Origin: Vulcanococcus sp. Clear-D1
GTDB lineage: Bacteria; Cyanobacteriota; Cyanobacteriia; PCC-6307; Cyanobiaceae
Direction: 5' to 3'
Length of the DNA: 64,000 nucleotides
NCBI RefSeq assembly: GCF_014654725.1
Contig: NZ_JACVZV010000036.1
Span: forward strand, 62,001-126,000
Below are positions 51,933 through 61,213 of this stretch, in pieces. The notes under the pieces were generated by a model that was given only the letters and a program-made list of their open reading frames with translations, was not told the DNA's origin and ran no database searches. The position numbers were made by a program, and so were the translations under genes. Every line of letters starts with the position of its first letter. Position 1 is the first letter of the stretch.

Positions 51933-53867
51933 ATGTCCACCGCTGAGATCCGCTGGAGCGGCAGCCGCCGCGATCAGCAGGCCCTGGCTCAACGGCCCGA
52001 CTGGGGCGATCTCACGGGCCTGGAGCAGCTCTGGCCGCGGCTGGCGGAACGCCATGGCGACGCCACGGCCCTGGATGCGCCCCATGCCAAGCCACCCGAG
52101 CAGCTGAGCTTCAGCGATCTCAATGCCCGCATTGGGCAAGCTGCCGCCGGCTTTGCCGCTCTGGGCGTGAAACCCGGTGATGTGGTGGCGCTGTTTTCGG
52201 AAAACAGCCCCCGCTGGCTGGTGGCCGATCAGGGGCTGATGCGGTTGGGGGCCGCCGATGCGGTGCGCGGCAGCGGGGCGCCGGTGGAGGAGTTGCGCTA
52301 CATCGCCGCTGATTCGGGCGCTGTGGCGCTGGTGCTCGAATCGGCGGAGCTGCTCACCCGGCTCAAGCTCAGCAGTGAATTGCTGGGGCAGCTGCGCTTT
52401 GTGGTGCTGCTCCAGGGCGATCGCGGCTCGGTGGTGCCGGTGCTGCCCTGTTTCACCTGGGAGGAGCTGATGGCCCAGGGCGCCAAGGCGCCAGCCCCGG
52501 CCTGGCCCGAGGGCGGTGAGCAGCGTCTGGCCACGGTGCTTTACACCTCCGGCACCACCGGCCAACCCAAGGGCGTGCCCCTCAGTCACGCCAACCTGTT
52601 GCATCAGCTGCGCCATCTCGGGGTGGCGGTGGCGCCGCAGCCTGGGGATCGCGTGCTCAGCGTGTTGCCGATCTGGCATGCCTACGAGCGCAGCGCCGAA
52701 TACTTCCTGCTGGCCTGCGGCTGCGCGCAGACCTACACCAACCTCAAGCAACTCCGCCCCGATCTGCAGCGGGTGCGGCCCCACTATCTGATCAGCGTTC
52801 CGCGCTTGTGGGAGGCGCTGCTGAGCGGCTTTGAAGATGCCTTGGCGGCGATGCCCTCCGCCCGCCAGAAGCTGCTGCGCTCGGCCCTCGGCCTGAGTCG
52901 CTACCACTGCCTGTCGCGGCGGGTGGCGGCGGACCGCACCTTGGCGCCTGAGCCTGCAGGCCGTCGCCTGCTGGCGGCTGGCGGGGCACTGCTCAGCTGG
53001 CCCCTGCATGGCCTGGCTAGCCGCGTGCTTTGGCCCAAGGTGCGCCAGCAGCTGATTGGCGGCCGCCTGCGCACCGCCATCAGCGGCGGGGGCGCCCTGG
53101 CGATCCACGTGGATGGCTTCTTTGAGGCGGTGGGGATTGAGCTGCTGGTGGGCTACGGCCTCACCGAAACCAGCCCGGTGCTCACCTGCCGCCGCCGCTG
53201 GAACAACCGCCGCGGCAGCTCCGGACAGCCGCTGCCGGACACGGCGATCCGGATCGTGGATCCTGAAAGCGGGGCGCTGCTCCAGATCGGCCAGCGGGGG
53301 CGGGTGCTGGCCCAGGGGCCCCAGGTGATGCAGGGCTATTTAGGCAAACCCGAGGCCACCGCCAAGGTGCTCGACCAGGAGGGTTGGTTCGACACCGGTG
53401 ATCTGGGTCAGCTGCTGGCGGATGGAACCCTGGTGCTCACCGGCCGCGCCAAAGACACGATCGTGCTCAGCAGCGGCGAGAACATCGAACCCGGCCCGCT
53501 CGAGGAGTGCCTGGTGGCCTGCACCCTGGTGGAGCAGGTGATGTTGGTGGGGCAAGACCGCAAGGCTCTCGGCGCCCTTGTGGTGCCGAAGCTGGAGGCA
53601 CTGGCCGGCTGGGCCCGGGAGGAGGGGCTCCCTTCACCGCAGCCCGGCGCTGCTGCAGACCCGGCGCTGCTTAAAGCGTTCACCAGCCGCCTCAACCGCC
53701 GCCTGCAGGCCCGCCCTGGTGCCCGCCCCGATGAGCGGCTGGCTGGGGTGGCCTTGGTGGAGCCCTTCAGCCTTGATAACGGCCTGCTCACCCAGACCCT
53801 CAAGCAGAAGCGTGATCGCATCGCCGAGCGCGACGCCGCCGCGATCGAGGCGATCTACGGCCGCTGA
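51933..53867 (+). CDS. aas: Acyl-ACP synthetase / long-chain acyl-CoA synthetase-like AMP-ligase
   Basis: The 644-aa AMP-binding enzyme matches cyanobacterial Aas, which activates free fatty acids onto ACP for recycling of membrane lipids. The adenylation motifs are TVLYTSGTTGQPKGVPLSHAN (AMP loop), VLPIWHAYERSAEY, GYGLTETSPVLTCRR, WFDTGDLGQLLADGTLVLTG and GRAKDTIVLSSGENIEP. A large insertion region (PALL-like REEGLPSPQPGAAADPALL) precedes the C-terminal part. The start is ATG 51933; GTG 51924 is also possible. It follows lipB by 25 bases. Confidence 0.88.
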   Translation: MSTAEIRWSGSRRDQQALAQRPDWGDLTGLEQLWPRLAERHGDATALDAPHAKPPEQLSFSDLNARIGQAAAGFAALGVKPGDVVALFSENSPRWLVADQGLMRLGAADAVRGSGAPVEELRYIAADSGAVALVLESAELLTRLKLSSELLGQLRFVVLLQGDRGSVVPVLPCFTWEELMAQGAKAPAPAWPEGGEQRLATVLYTSGTTGQPKGVPLSHANLLHQLRHLGVAVAPQPGDRVLSVLPIWHAYERSAEYFLLACGCAQTYTNLKQLRPDLQRVRPHYLISVPRLWEALLSGFEDALAAMPSARQKLLRSALGLSRYHCLSRRVAADRTLAPEPAGRRLLAAGGALLSWPLHGLASRVLWPKVRQQLIGGRLRTAISGGGALAIHVDGFFEAVGIELLVGYGLTETSPVLTCRRRWNNRRGSSGQPLPDTAIRIVDPESGALLQIGQRGRVLAQGPQVMQGYLGKPEATAKVLDQEGWFDTGDLGQLLADGTLVLTGRAKDTIVLSSGENIEPGPLEECLVACTLVEQVMLVGQDRKALGALVVPKLEALAGWAREEGLPSPQPGAAADPALLKAFTSRLNRRLQARPGARPDERLAGVALVEPFSLDNGLLTQTLKQKRDRIAERDAAAIEAIYGR

Positions 53868-53974
53868 GGTGGCGTGGATGGGGGTGTGGGGCGGTTCCGG
53901 CCGGAAACCCGCCCTGCCGCTGCGTTGCCGCCGCCGCAGCTGGCTGACAACCTGAGCGCTGCATTTCCAAGTCC

Positions 53975-54418
53975 ATGGCCGACGGCAGCCTTTCGATCAA
54001 GCGTTCGATCACCGTGCGTGCCGTGGTCACCCCCCGCTGGAAGGAAGACGCCGAGCGCGAGATCAGCAACGCCATCGCCGGCAGCGATGCCCAGCTCGCT
54101 CAGTTGGAGCAGGAAGGCCAGCAGCTGGTGGATGCGATCCGTAGCCAGAGCATCAATCCCCTCGATCCCCGCGTGCAGGAGCAGGTGGCGTCGGTGCAGG
54201 AGCAGGTGGCGGCCAAGCGCGCCGAGCTTGAGGAGCAGAAGCGCCAGCTGATCGAGCAGCAGCGTCAGGTGCGTGATCTGGAGATGGAGCAGATCGTGGA
54301 TCAGGGCCAGCTGGAGAGCTTCTGCGATGTGCGCGTGGGCGACAACCTCGTTGAGAAGTTGTCTGTGGCCGTGGTGGTGCGCGATGGGGTGATCGAGGCG
54401 ATCGAGGGAACCCTCTAA
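53975..54418 (+). CDS. YlqD family protein
   Basis: The 147-aa protein starts MADGSLSIKRSITVRAVVTP and has the YlqD pattern: a short N-terminal beta segment, a long charged coiled-coil (SVQEQVAAKRAELEEQKRQL, LIEQQRQVRDLEME), and a C-terminal small domain (DVRVGDNLVEKLSVAVVVRDG). Function is unknown. It starts at ATG, and the E2 gene follows 73 bases downstream. Confidence 0.85.
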   Translation: MADGSLSIKRSITVRAVVTPRWKEDAEREISNAIAGSDAQLAQLEQEGQQLVDAIRSQSINPLDPRVQEQVASVQEQVAAKRAELEEQKRQLIEQQRQVRDLEMEQIVDQGQLESFCDVRVGDNLVEKLSVAVVVRDGVIEAIEGTL

Positions 54419-54491
54419 TCGCCTGCTGAGTCAGCACCGGGCGGGGAAGCGAGCCACGTAAAATCCGCCCCAATTGCGCGGCAGACCTCCG

Positions 54492-55823
54492 TTGGCCACC
54501 CACGAAATCTTTATGCCCGCCCTGTCCTCCACCATGACGGAGGGCAAGATCGTGGAGTGGCTCAAGAAGCCGGGCGACAAGGTGGAGCGCGGTGAGTCGG
54601 TGCTCGTGGTCGAGTCCGACAAGGCCGACATGGACGTGGAATCGTTCAACGAGGGCTACCTCGCCGCCGTTCTTATGCCGGCTGGTGGCACGGCGCCGGT
54701 GGGTGAAACCATCGGTTTGATCGTGGAAACCCAGGCGGAGATCGCTGAGGTTCAGGCCAAGGCCCCCACTGGTGGTGCGGCGGCGGTTCCCGCTCCGGCC
54801 GCGGCTCCTGCCCCTGCTGCCGCGCCCGCTCCTGCACCTGCTCCCGCGCCGGTGGCCGCAGCTCCAGCACCCGTTGTCGCTGCCCCCCCTGCTCCCGTGG
54901 CCAGCGGCCGCGTGGTGGCCAGCCCCCGCGCCAAGAAGCTCGCCAGCCAGCACGGTGTGGCGCTCGAAACCCTGCGCGGCAGCGGTCCCCACGGCCGCAT
55001 TCAGGCGGAAGACGTGGAACGTGCCCTCGGTCTCACCGTGGCCGTGCCCCGCGTGGCGGAGGGGTCAGCCCCTGCGGCTGCCGCCTCAGGCAATGGCGCC
55101 GCTGCGCCGGCTCCCGCACCCGCCGGTGACGCGTTTGGACGCCCCGGCGAGAGCGTGAGCTTCAACACGCTGCAGAACGCGGTCAACCGCAACATGATCG
55201 CCAGCCTGGAGGTGCCCTGCTTCAGGGTGGGCTACACGATCACCACCACCAAGCTCGACGCCTTTTACAAGCAGGTGAAGAGCAAGGGCGTGACCATGAC
55301 GGCCCTGTTGGCCAAAGCCGTGGGTGTGGTGCTCGCCCGTCACCCCCAGGTGAATGCCGCCACCAGCGCAGATGGCGGCGCCATGAGCTTTCCCGCTGGT
55401 GTGAATGTGGCTGTGGCTGTGGCCATGGAAGACGGCGGTCTGATTACCCCTGTACTCGCCAACGCCGACAAGACCGATATCTATTCGCTGGCGCGCAACT
55501 GGGCTGATCTGGTGAGCCGCGCCCGCAGCAAGCAGCTGCAGCCCGAGGAATACAGCACCGGCACCTTCACCCTCTCCAACCTGGGGATGTTCGGTGTTGA
55601 CCGCTTCGACGCGATCCTGCCCCCTGGCACCGGCGCCATCCTGGCTGTCGCCGCCTCCCGCCCCACCGTTGTGGCGGGCAAGGATGGCTCGATGCGCGTG
55701 GCCAACCAGATGCAGGTGAACCTCACCTGTGATCACCGCGTGATCTATGGCGCCCACGCGGCAGCCTTCCTCAAGGATCTGGCCCAGCTGATCGAAACCA
55801 ACCCCGAAAGCCTGGCGATCTGA
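54492..55823 (+). CDS. pdhC: Pyruvate dehydrogenase E2, dihydrolipoamide acetyltransferase
   Basis: E2 (443 aa) is the core of the pyruvate dehydrogenase complex. Domains: lipoyl domain (ATHEIFMPALSSTMTEGKIV, lipoyl Lys in VVESDKADMDVESF); a long Ala/Pro linker (positions about 54790-54900); the E3/E1-binding domain (ASPRAKKLASQHGVALETLR); a second linker; and the catalytic domain with the DHRVIYGAHAAAFL motif. It starts at TTG 54492 by family alignment; a TTG at 54474 would add six residues. Confidence 0.94.
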   Translation: MATHEIFMPALSSTMTEGKIVEWLKKPGDKVERGESVLVVESDKADMDVESFNEGYLAAVLMPAGGTAPVGETIGLIVETQAEIAEVQAKAPTGGAAAVPAPAAAPAPAAAPAPAPAPAPVAAAPAPVVAAPPAPVASGRVVASPRAKKLASQHGVALETLRGSGPHGRIQAEDVERALGLTVAVPRVAEGSAPAAAASGNGAAAPAPAPAGDAFGRPGESVSFNTLQNAVNRNMIASLEVPCFRVGYTITTTKLDAFYKQVKSKGVTMTALLAKAVGVVLARHPQVNAATSADGGAMSFPAGVNVAVAVAMEDGGLITPVLANADKTDIYSLARNWADLVSRARSKQLQPEEYSTGTFTLSNLGMFGVDRFDAILPPGTGAILAVAASRPTVVAGKDGSMRVANQMQVNLTCDHRVIYGAHAAAFLKDLAQLIETNPESLAI

Positions 55824-55856
55824 CCTAGACACCGCCCGCGCTCAAGTCCTCGATTG

Positions 55857-56975
55857 ATGGCGATCGATCCGGCTGATCAACGGTTATCGAGCTATGTCTT
55901 CGATCTGCCGGAGACGTTCATCGCCCAGAGTCCGGTGGAGCCTCGCCATGCCGCTCGGTTGTTGGTGGTGGACGCCGGGCAACCCAGTGGTTGCCGGCAC
56001 CGCACGGCCTGGGATCTACAGGATGAGCTGAAGCCTGGTGATCTCCTCGTGGTGAACAACACCCGGGTGCTCAAGGCGCGGCTGCAGGCTCGACGGCCCA
56101 GTGGCGGCAGCGTGGAGCTGCTGGTGCTGGAGCCGGCCGGGGCGAGTGACTGGCTTTGCCTGGCTCGTCCAGCCAAACGGCTCAAACCCGGCGAGGTGCT
56201 GCAGCTGGAACATGCTGGGCAGCCCGCCATCGGCCTTGAGATCGTGGCCATCGATGAGGAGACGGGGGGGCGTGTGGTGCGTTTCCCTGAGGAGTGCACC
56301 AGTCCTGAAGCGATCGAAGCGCTGCTAGCCCGCTACGGCTCCATGCCGTTGCCTCCTTACATCCAGCAGCAAAACGACGACGACGACACCCGCTATCAGA
56401 CCCGCTACGCCTCACGGCCCGGAGCCGTGGCGGCACCAACGGCGGGCCTACACCTCAGTGATGAGCTGATTGCCGCCATCCGGGCACGCGGTGTGGAGAT
56501 GGCCGAGGTCACGCTGCATGTGGGTCTGGGGACCTTCCGCCCCGTGGAAACGGAAGACCTCAATCAGCTGGAACTGCACAGCGAGTGGGTGGAGGTGTCA
56601 CCCGCCTTGGTGGAGGCCGTGGCGGCCTGCCGGGCTCGCGGGGGCCGTGTGATCGCTGTGGGAACCACCAGTGTGCGCAGCCTGGAGGCGGTGGCTCAGC
56701 TGCATGGTGGAACCCTCCAGCCCCATGCCGGACCGGTGAATTTGGTGATTCAACCGGGCTATCGCTTCGCGGTGGTGCAGGGGCTTCTCACGAACTTCCA
56801 TTTGCCCAAGAGTTCTTTGCTGTTGTTGGTGAGCGCTCTGATCGGGCGCACGCGGTTGCTGGATCTCTACGAACAGGCCAAAGCAGAGGGTTATCGCTTC
56901 TTCTCCTACGGCGATGCGATGTGGATCGCACCGGAGGCTGTGCTCCAGCAGGCGCAGCCTCAGCTGGGGGTGTAG
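55857..56975 (+). CDS. queA: S-adenosylmethionine:tRNA ribosyltransferase-isomerase
   Basis: QueA (372 aa) makes epoxyqueuosine in tRNA wobble positions. Family signatures: [122 protein letters not shown] and [14 protein letters not shown]. The start is ATG 55857. It works with the queuosine-precursor transporter at 22776. The gene upstream (pdhC) lies 33 bases away on the same strand. Confidence 0.95.
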   Translation: MAIDPADQRLSSYVFDLPETFIAQSPVEPRHAARLLVVDAGQPSGCRHRTAWDLQDELKPGDLLVVNNTRVLKARLQARRPSGGSVELLVLEPAGASDWLCLARPAKRLKPGEVLQLEHAGQPAIGLEIVAIDEETGGRVVRFPEECTSPEAIEALLARYGSMPLPPYIQQQNDDDDTRYQTRYASRPGAVAAPTAGLHLSDELIAAIRARGVEMAEVTLHVGLGTFRPVETEDLNQLELHSEWVEVSPALVEAVAACRARGGRVIAVGTTSVRSLEAVAQLHGGTLQPHAGPVNLVIQPGYRFAVVQGLLTNFHLPKSSLLLLVSALIGRTRLLDLYEQAKAEGYRFFSYGDAMWIAPEAVLQQAQPQLGV

Positions 56976-57011
56976 TGGGCAGAGGCGCGCCCCGCTTGGA
57001 ATCAACGCCAT

Positions 57012-57043
57012 AAAAAAAGCCGCCAACGATTCCGTTGGCGGCT
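57012..57043 (-). terminator. Rho-independent terminator of the secreted protein gene
   Basis: On the minus strand a perfect 11-bp stem AGCCGCCAACG/CGTTGGCGGCT with an ATTC-complement loop is followed by a T-run of seven. It lies 40 bases past the stop of the 57083-57604 gene, and could also be read through from queA on the other strand. Confidence 0.9.
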
Positions 57044-57082
57044 CAGCTCAGTTGTGGCGTGGCATCACGCCGCTGGGAAGGC

Positions 57083-57604
57083 TCAGCTTTGGCCCCAGCA
57101 GAGCTTGGGGTTGCTGGTGGTGAGCAGCATGCCGGTCATCGGCACGTTGGTGGTTTGCAGCGTGTAGCTGAACTCGCTGGGGCGCACACCGGTGGGCTTG
57201 GCGCACAGGAAGGTGGCACCGTTGGTGTTGGTGGTGGTCTTGGTGCTCACGCCGTAAAGCTGAAGCAGGTTCACCATGGAGGCGTCGTAATCCACCTCGG
57301 CGTCGCTGCTACCCAGGAACAGCTGGGAGCGGCTGCTGCCACAACGTGCCTTGGAGGTAGTGACGTTGGGATACAGAGCCTGGGAGGTGTAGGTCACATC
57401 ACACAGCACGCCCTCAGGAGTGTTGGTTGTGCCCTGGATCGACAGGATGGCGACGGAGGTGGGGTTCGCCTGCTTGACGAATACCGATTGGGGGATGAAG
57501 TTCTTGAGGTCAATCGCCTCGGCGCTGTTGGCGAGCAGGGCAGGAGCCGCAACAGAAGTGGCGATGGCTGCCGAGATGGCACCAGCGCGGGACAGGAGAC
57601 GCAT
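57083..57604 (-). CDS. Exported protein of unknown function
   Basis: The 173-aa protein has a signal peptide (MRLLSRAGAISAAIATSVAA, cleavage near NSAEA) and a mature part of about 144 residues rich in Ser, Thr and Asn, with four cysteines (VLCDV, KARCGS, FLCAKP, KLCWG) that could form two disulphide bonds. I do not recognise a family. It has a strong terminator, an AT-rich upstream region, and a less GC-rich composition than its neighbours. An adhesin or surface role is a guess. Confidence 0.72.
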   Translation of the reverse strand: MRLLSRAGAISAAIATSVAAPALLANSAEAIDLKNFIPQSVFVKQANPTSVAILSIQGTTNTPEGVLCDVTYTSQALYPNVTTSKARCGSSRSQLFLGSSDAEVDYDASMVNLLQLYGVSTKTTTNTNGATFLCAKPTGVRPSEFSYTLQTTNVPMTGMLLTTSNPKLCWGQS

Positions 57605-57861
57605 GACAATGGCGCATTAGCGAAGAAATATTGCCACGCAAGGGGTGTATTTGGCTGAATTAACTTATTTACTTCTTGCACCTATGTGTAAATCTGTTTG
57701 CTTTGTTGTTGTAGTCTCGCCGCCGCTCCGCAGGGGTTTCGCGTGGTGAGGAGCACGGCTGATTGTTTGGGTGTTGGCATGAAAAAGCCCCGCGTGCCAA
57801 CGAAGGGCGCACGGGGCTAATTCTCAAGTTGATCGAGAGCTGATCAGTCGAGGGGTGTGAA
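57605..57861. other. AT-rich intergenic island between the exported protein and sodB
   Basis: Roughly 57605-57730 is visibly AT-rich in an otherwise GC-rich window (for example AACTTATTTACTTCTTGCACC). On the minus strand TTTACA and TAAATA about 15 bases apart could be -35/-10 elements for the exported gene. The rest of the gap holds the sodB terminator (57782-57818). No gene is supported here. Confidence 0.45.
57782..57818 (-). terminator. Rho-independent terminator of sodB
   Basis: On the minus strand a 13-bp stem (AGCCCCGTGCGCC with GGCACGCGGGGCT, with one G-U pair and one mismatch) is followed by TTTTT. It lies 44 bases past the sodB stop codon. Confidence 0.85.
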
Positions 57862-58461
57862 TCAGGCGGCAGCCAGGTTGGCGGCCACGAAGTCCCAGTT
57901 CACCAGCTTGTCGAGGTAGGTGGTGATGTAGTCGGGGCGGCGGTTCTGGTAATCGAGGTAGTAAGCGTGCTCCCACACATCCATGGTGAGCAGCGCTTTC
58001 TGACCGTGGGCCAGGGGCAGATCGGCGTTGCCGGTCTTGGTCACTTTCAGGGTGCCGTTGTCGAGCACCAGCCAGGCCCAGCCGCTGCCGAACTGAGTCG
58101 CGCCGGCGGCCTTGAACTCCTCAACGAACTTCTCGAAGCTGCCGAAGTCAGCGTTGATCTTGTCGAGCAGAGCACCGCTGGGAGTGCCGCCACCATTGGG
58201 CTTGATGCACTGCCAATAGAAGCTGTGGTTCCACACCTGGGCAGCGTTGTTGAACACGCCGGCCTTGCTGGCGTCACCGGCCACGGCGGTGATGGTGTCT
58301 TCCAGGCTCTTGCTTTCCAGCTCGGTGCCGGCCACCAGGTTGTTGAGGTTGGTCACGTAAGCGTTGTGGTGCTTGCCGTGGTGGAACTCGAGGGTCTGGC
58401 GGGAGATGTGGGGCTCGAGCGCATCGAGGCCGTAGGGCAGCGCAGGCAGCGTGTGAGCCAT
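57862..58461 (-). CDS. sodB: Iron superoxide dismutase
   Basis: SodB (199 aa) converts superoxide to hydrogen peroxide and oxygen. Metal ligands are in [13 protein letters not shown] (His), QVWNHSFYW (His) and [16 protein letters not shown] (Asp, His). The Gln in [14 protein letters not shown] marks the iron type rather than manganese. No signal peptide is present, so the enzyme is cytosolic. It starts at ATG and has its own terminator. Confidence 0.96.
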   Translation of the reverse strand: MAHTLPALPYGLDALEPHISRQTLEFHHGKHHNAYVTNLNNLVAGTELESKSLEDTITAVAGDASKAGVFNNAAQVWNHSFYWQCIKPNGGGTPSGALLDKINADFGSFEKFVEEFKAAGATQFGSGWAWLVLDNGTLKVTKTGNADLPLAHGQKALLTMDVWEHAYYLDYQNRRPDYITTYLDKLVNWDFVAANLAAA

Positions 58462-58644
58462 GTGACGTGGGATCGTGCTGGATGTGGCCCGGCCAAGTGC
58501 CGGACGGCCGCGGCATCCTAACGATCGCTTCAGGTTTCGTAAGTCGCGAGAACCGTCCCGGCCTTCAGGCGCCAGCGTTGCCCAGAGGAGCCATGCCGAA
58601 CACCAGTCCGGGGCGGTTCACCGCTCAGTTGTGATCGGCGCTGA

Positions 58645-59265
58645 TCAGCCTTTGATCTGCAGCAGCTCCACCTCAAAAATCAAGGTGGCGTTCGGGGGGA
58701 TCACGCCGCCGGCGCCGCGCTCGCCGTAGGCCAGATCCGGGGGAATCACGAGCTTGCGCTTGCCGCCCACCTGCATGCCGGCCACGCCCTCATCCCAGCC
58801 CTTGATCACCCGGCCGGCGCCCAGGGGGAAGGAGAAGGGGCCGCGGCCGTAGCTGCTGTCGAACTCCTTGCCGTTCTCGAGGGTGCCGCGGTAATTGACC
58901 ACAACCGTTTGGCCCGAGGTGGCTTCGGGGCCGTCGCCCAGCACCAGATCGGTGATGCGCAGGCCGCTGGGGGTCACGCGCTCTTTGGCGACCACCATTT
59001 CCCCGCCGAGGGCGGAGGCGCCGGAATCGGCGATCAGGTCGTTGTTGTCGGCGTCGCTGGCCATGGTGAAAAGCGCGGGGTTGGGGTCTTCAGGATCCAG
59101 CTCAAACTGGCCGCTCAGGCTGGCCGGGGCTGCAGCCGGAGCCGCGGCAACCACCACCTGCGCCGCCGGCTGGGCTTCCACCGTGGAGGGCGCCACCAGC
59201 TGGCTGACCAGCGCCAGAAGCAGGCAGGCCACGCACACAGCCGAGCTGATCAGGATGTCGCGCAT
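58645..59265 (-). CDS. FKBP-type peptidyl-prolyl isomerase, membrane-anchored or exported
   Basis: The 206-aa protein has an N-terminal hydrophobic segment ([20 protein letters not shown]), a low-complexity Ala-rich linker (about 30-60), and a complete FKBP domain from about residue 100: [60 protein letters not shown] and [14 protein letters not shown]. It is predicted to assist folding outside the cytoplasm or at the membrane. It starts at ATG and has 39 bases to the phasin-like gene on the same strand. Confidence 0.93.
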   Translation of the reverse strand: MRDILISSAVCVACLLLALVSQLVAPSTVEAQPAAQVVVAAAPAAAPASLSGQFELDPEDPNPALFTMASDADNNDLIADSGASALGGEMVVAKERVTPSGLRITDLVLGDGPEATSGQTVVVNYRGTLENGKEFDSSYGRGPFSFPLGAGRVIKGWDEGVAGMQVGGKRKLVIPPDLAYGERGAGGVIPPNATLIFEVELLQIKG

Positions 59266-59304
59266 GGCTCGAGAAGGGCTGGGTCGGCGAATTCTGCCCC
59301 AGCT

Positions 59305-59673
59305 TCAGTCGGGAATGTCGCTGAAACGGCTGGTGTCGTTGGCTTCCGTGTCGCTGCGTAGCCGCCTGAGTTGTTGCTCCATCCGATCGATGCGGCCTCG
59401 CAGTTCATCCACTTCCCGTTGGCGTGCCAGGCCGAGATCCTGCAGGAGGTGATCGAGATTGCGCTCCACCTGGCGCTCGGTCTGCTTCTCCAGTTCCGGG
59501 TTCTCGCCCCGCAGGCTGGCCAGAACATCGTCCACTAGCGCTGTGGCCTGGGACGAGTCGAGGCGGCCGCTGCTCACCCAGGCCTGGGTCACACTGCGCA
59601 GCCGTTCGGCGACCAGTGATGTCGTGCCGAGGCCCCGCACCAGAAGCTGTTGAAGGGGATTGCTCGCGTCCAT
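59305..59673 (-). CDS. Phasin-like family protein
   Basis: The 122-aa helical protein (MDASNPLQQLLVRGLGTTSL, SQATALVDDVLASL, then a heptad-rich LDHLLQDLGLARQREVDELR coiled coil) looks like the small phasin-like or PhaF-related proteins annotated in cyanobacteria. A poly-hydroxyalkanoate role is unproven because no pha genes are adjacent. It starts at ATG and lies upstream of the FKBP gene; lnt is divergent across 54 bases. Confidence 0.65.
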   Translation of the reverse strand: MDASNPLQQLLVRGLGTTSLVAERLRSVTQAWVSSGRLDSSQATALVDDVLASLRGENPELEKQTERQVERNLDHLLQDLGLARQREVDELRGRIDRMEQQLRRLRSDTEANDTSRFSDIPD

Positions 59674-59727
59674 GGGCCCGCCCGTGGTTCCTGCTCCAAA
59701 CCATGGCGCTTCCTAACGTCAGTCGCC

Positions 59728-61194
59728 ATGGCAGGGAACCGGCCGTTGTGGACATGGAGCGGCGCGGCGGCGGCTGGGTTGCTGGCCGGTCTGGCCTTGC
59801 CACCCTGGGGCTGTCCACCGTTGCTGTGGCTGACCTTGGTCCCCTTGTGGGCTCTGGGGCCTGGGCCTGCGGCGCTCTGGGGTGGCGCGGCGGTGTTGGT
59901 CAGCCATCGCTGGTTGCTGTGGCTTCATCCCCTCGATTGGGTGGGCGTGCCGCTGCCACTAAGCCTGCCGCTCTGTTTGCTGCTCTGGGCCAGCCTTGGT
60001 GTGGTGGCGGCGGCTCTGGTGGGCGGCTGGCGGCTGCTGGTGCAGCTCATGGGGCCTGAGCGTTGGAGTTCGGCTTGCCTGGCCGCAGCGCTCTGGGGGC
60101 TGGCGGAAATCGTGCTGGCCAAGGGGCCGTTGTTCTGGATCGGCCTGGGTAGCGCCGCGTTGCCGGGTGATCGCGCCATGGCTGGCTTGGCCCAATGGAT
60201 CGGGGCGGGTGGTTTGGCGGCCTTGCAGCTGTTGCTGGCTTGGTGGCTCTGGCGCGCTCTGGTGGCCTGGGCTGCGCAACGCAGTGGTGTCTGGCGTTCG
60301 GCCGGCGCCTGGTTGCTGGTAGTGGTGCTGCTGCATGCCTGGGGTTGGCGGCTGCTGCAGCTGCCTGGGCCGGTTGCCGGTGCTGCAAGCCGCCTGAATC
60401 TGCTGGTGCTGCAACCGGCGATTCCAACCCGGGAGAAATTCAGCTGGAGCCAGCAACAGGCTCTGTTGCGCCGTCTGGCCGGGGCTCAGCTGCAAGCGGA
60501 GCAGCAAGGGGCTGATCTGCTCGTGTTGCCTGAAGGGGCCCTGGCTGTGGGGCAGACCCTCCCCCACGCCGCGGATGTGGAGGTGCTGAGCGGCGGTTTC
60601 CGCGAGGTGGATGGTGCGTTGCGCAGCGCGGTGCTGCGCTTTGCGCCCGGGGAGCAGGCGCCAGTGCAGGCGATCGACAAACACCGGCTCGTGCCGCTCG
60701 GGGAGTGGATACCAGGCGGCAGCTGGTTGCGCTGGGCGGGCTTGTCAGCGGTGGGTGGCGTGAGCTTCGGCGAACCCTCGCGGTTGCTGGCGCGTCCCGC
60801 AGGCGCTGTGGGCGTGGCCATTTGCTACGAGATCGCTGATGGGGCTGCCCTGGCGGCGGCGGCGCGCGATGGGGCCGGCTGGCTGTTGGCCAGCGCCAAC
60901 CTCGATCCCTATCCCTCTCAGCTGCAGGGTCAGTTCGCCGCCTTGGCGCAATTGCGGGCGATCGAAACGGGGCGCTGGCTGGTGAGCGCCGCCAACACCG
61001 GCCCCAGCCTGCTGGTGGATCCTTCAGGCGTGGTGCGTCAGCGGTTGAGCACCGGCAAGGCTTCAACCCTGCTGGTGCAGTTGCAGGTGCGGGTTGGTCG
61101 TACGGGCTACAGCCGCACGGGCGAGCTGCCGTTGCTGCTGCTCGCCGCAGGAGCAGGCGCAGCCCGGCTCCGGTCTCGGGTGCGACAATCTTGA
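59728..61194 (+). CDS. lnt: Apolipoprotein N-acyltransferase
   Basis: Lnt (488 aa) adds the third acyl chain to outer-membrane lipoproteins. About six membrane helices occur in the first 200 residues. The nitrilase-like domain carries the catalytic triad region: Glu in LLVLPEGAL, Lys in AIDKHRLVPLGEW, Cys in VGVAICYEIADG. I start at ATG 59728; the frame opens at 59650 with no match upstream. The next gene begins 20 bases downstream. Confidence 0.93.
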   Translation: MAGNRPLWTWSGAAAAGLLAGLALPPWGCPPLLWLTLVPLWALGPGPAALWGGAAVLVSHRWLLWLHPLDWVGVPLPLSLPLCLLLWASLGVVAAALVGGWRLLVQLMGPERWSSACLAAALWGLAEIVLAKGPLFWIGLGSAALPGDRAMAGLAQWIGAGGLAALQLLLAWWLWRALVAWAAQRSGVWRSAGAWLLVVVLLHAWGWRLLQLPGPVAGAASRLNLLVLQPAIPTREKFSWSQQQALLRRLAGAQLQAEQQGADLLVLPEGALAVGQTLPHAADVEVLSGGFREVDGALRSAVLRFAPGEQAPVQAIDKHRLVPLGEWIPGGSWLRWAGLSAVGGVSFGEPSRLLARPAGAVGVAICYEIADGAALAAAARDGAGWLLASANLDPYPSQLQGQFAALAQLRAIETGRWLVSAANTGPSLLVDPSGVVRQRLSTGKASTLLVQLQVRVGRTGYSRTGELPLLLLAAGAGAARLRSRVRQS

Positions 61195-61213
61195 GACTTT
61201 CTTGAGATTGCCT

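Noticed and set aside
51843..53108. 421-aa frame opposite the acyl-ACP synthetase
   Set aside because: Antisense shadow; the plus-strand AMP-binding motifs are complete.
54780..54900. Repetitive Ala/Pro-coding tract in the E2 gene
   Set aside because: This is the normal flexible linker of dihydrolipoamide acetyltransferase, not an independent repeat element.
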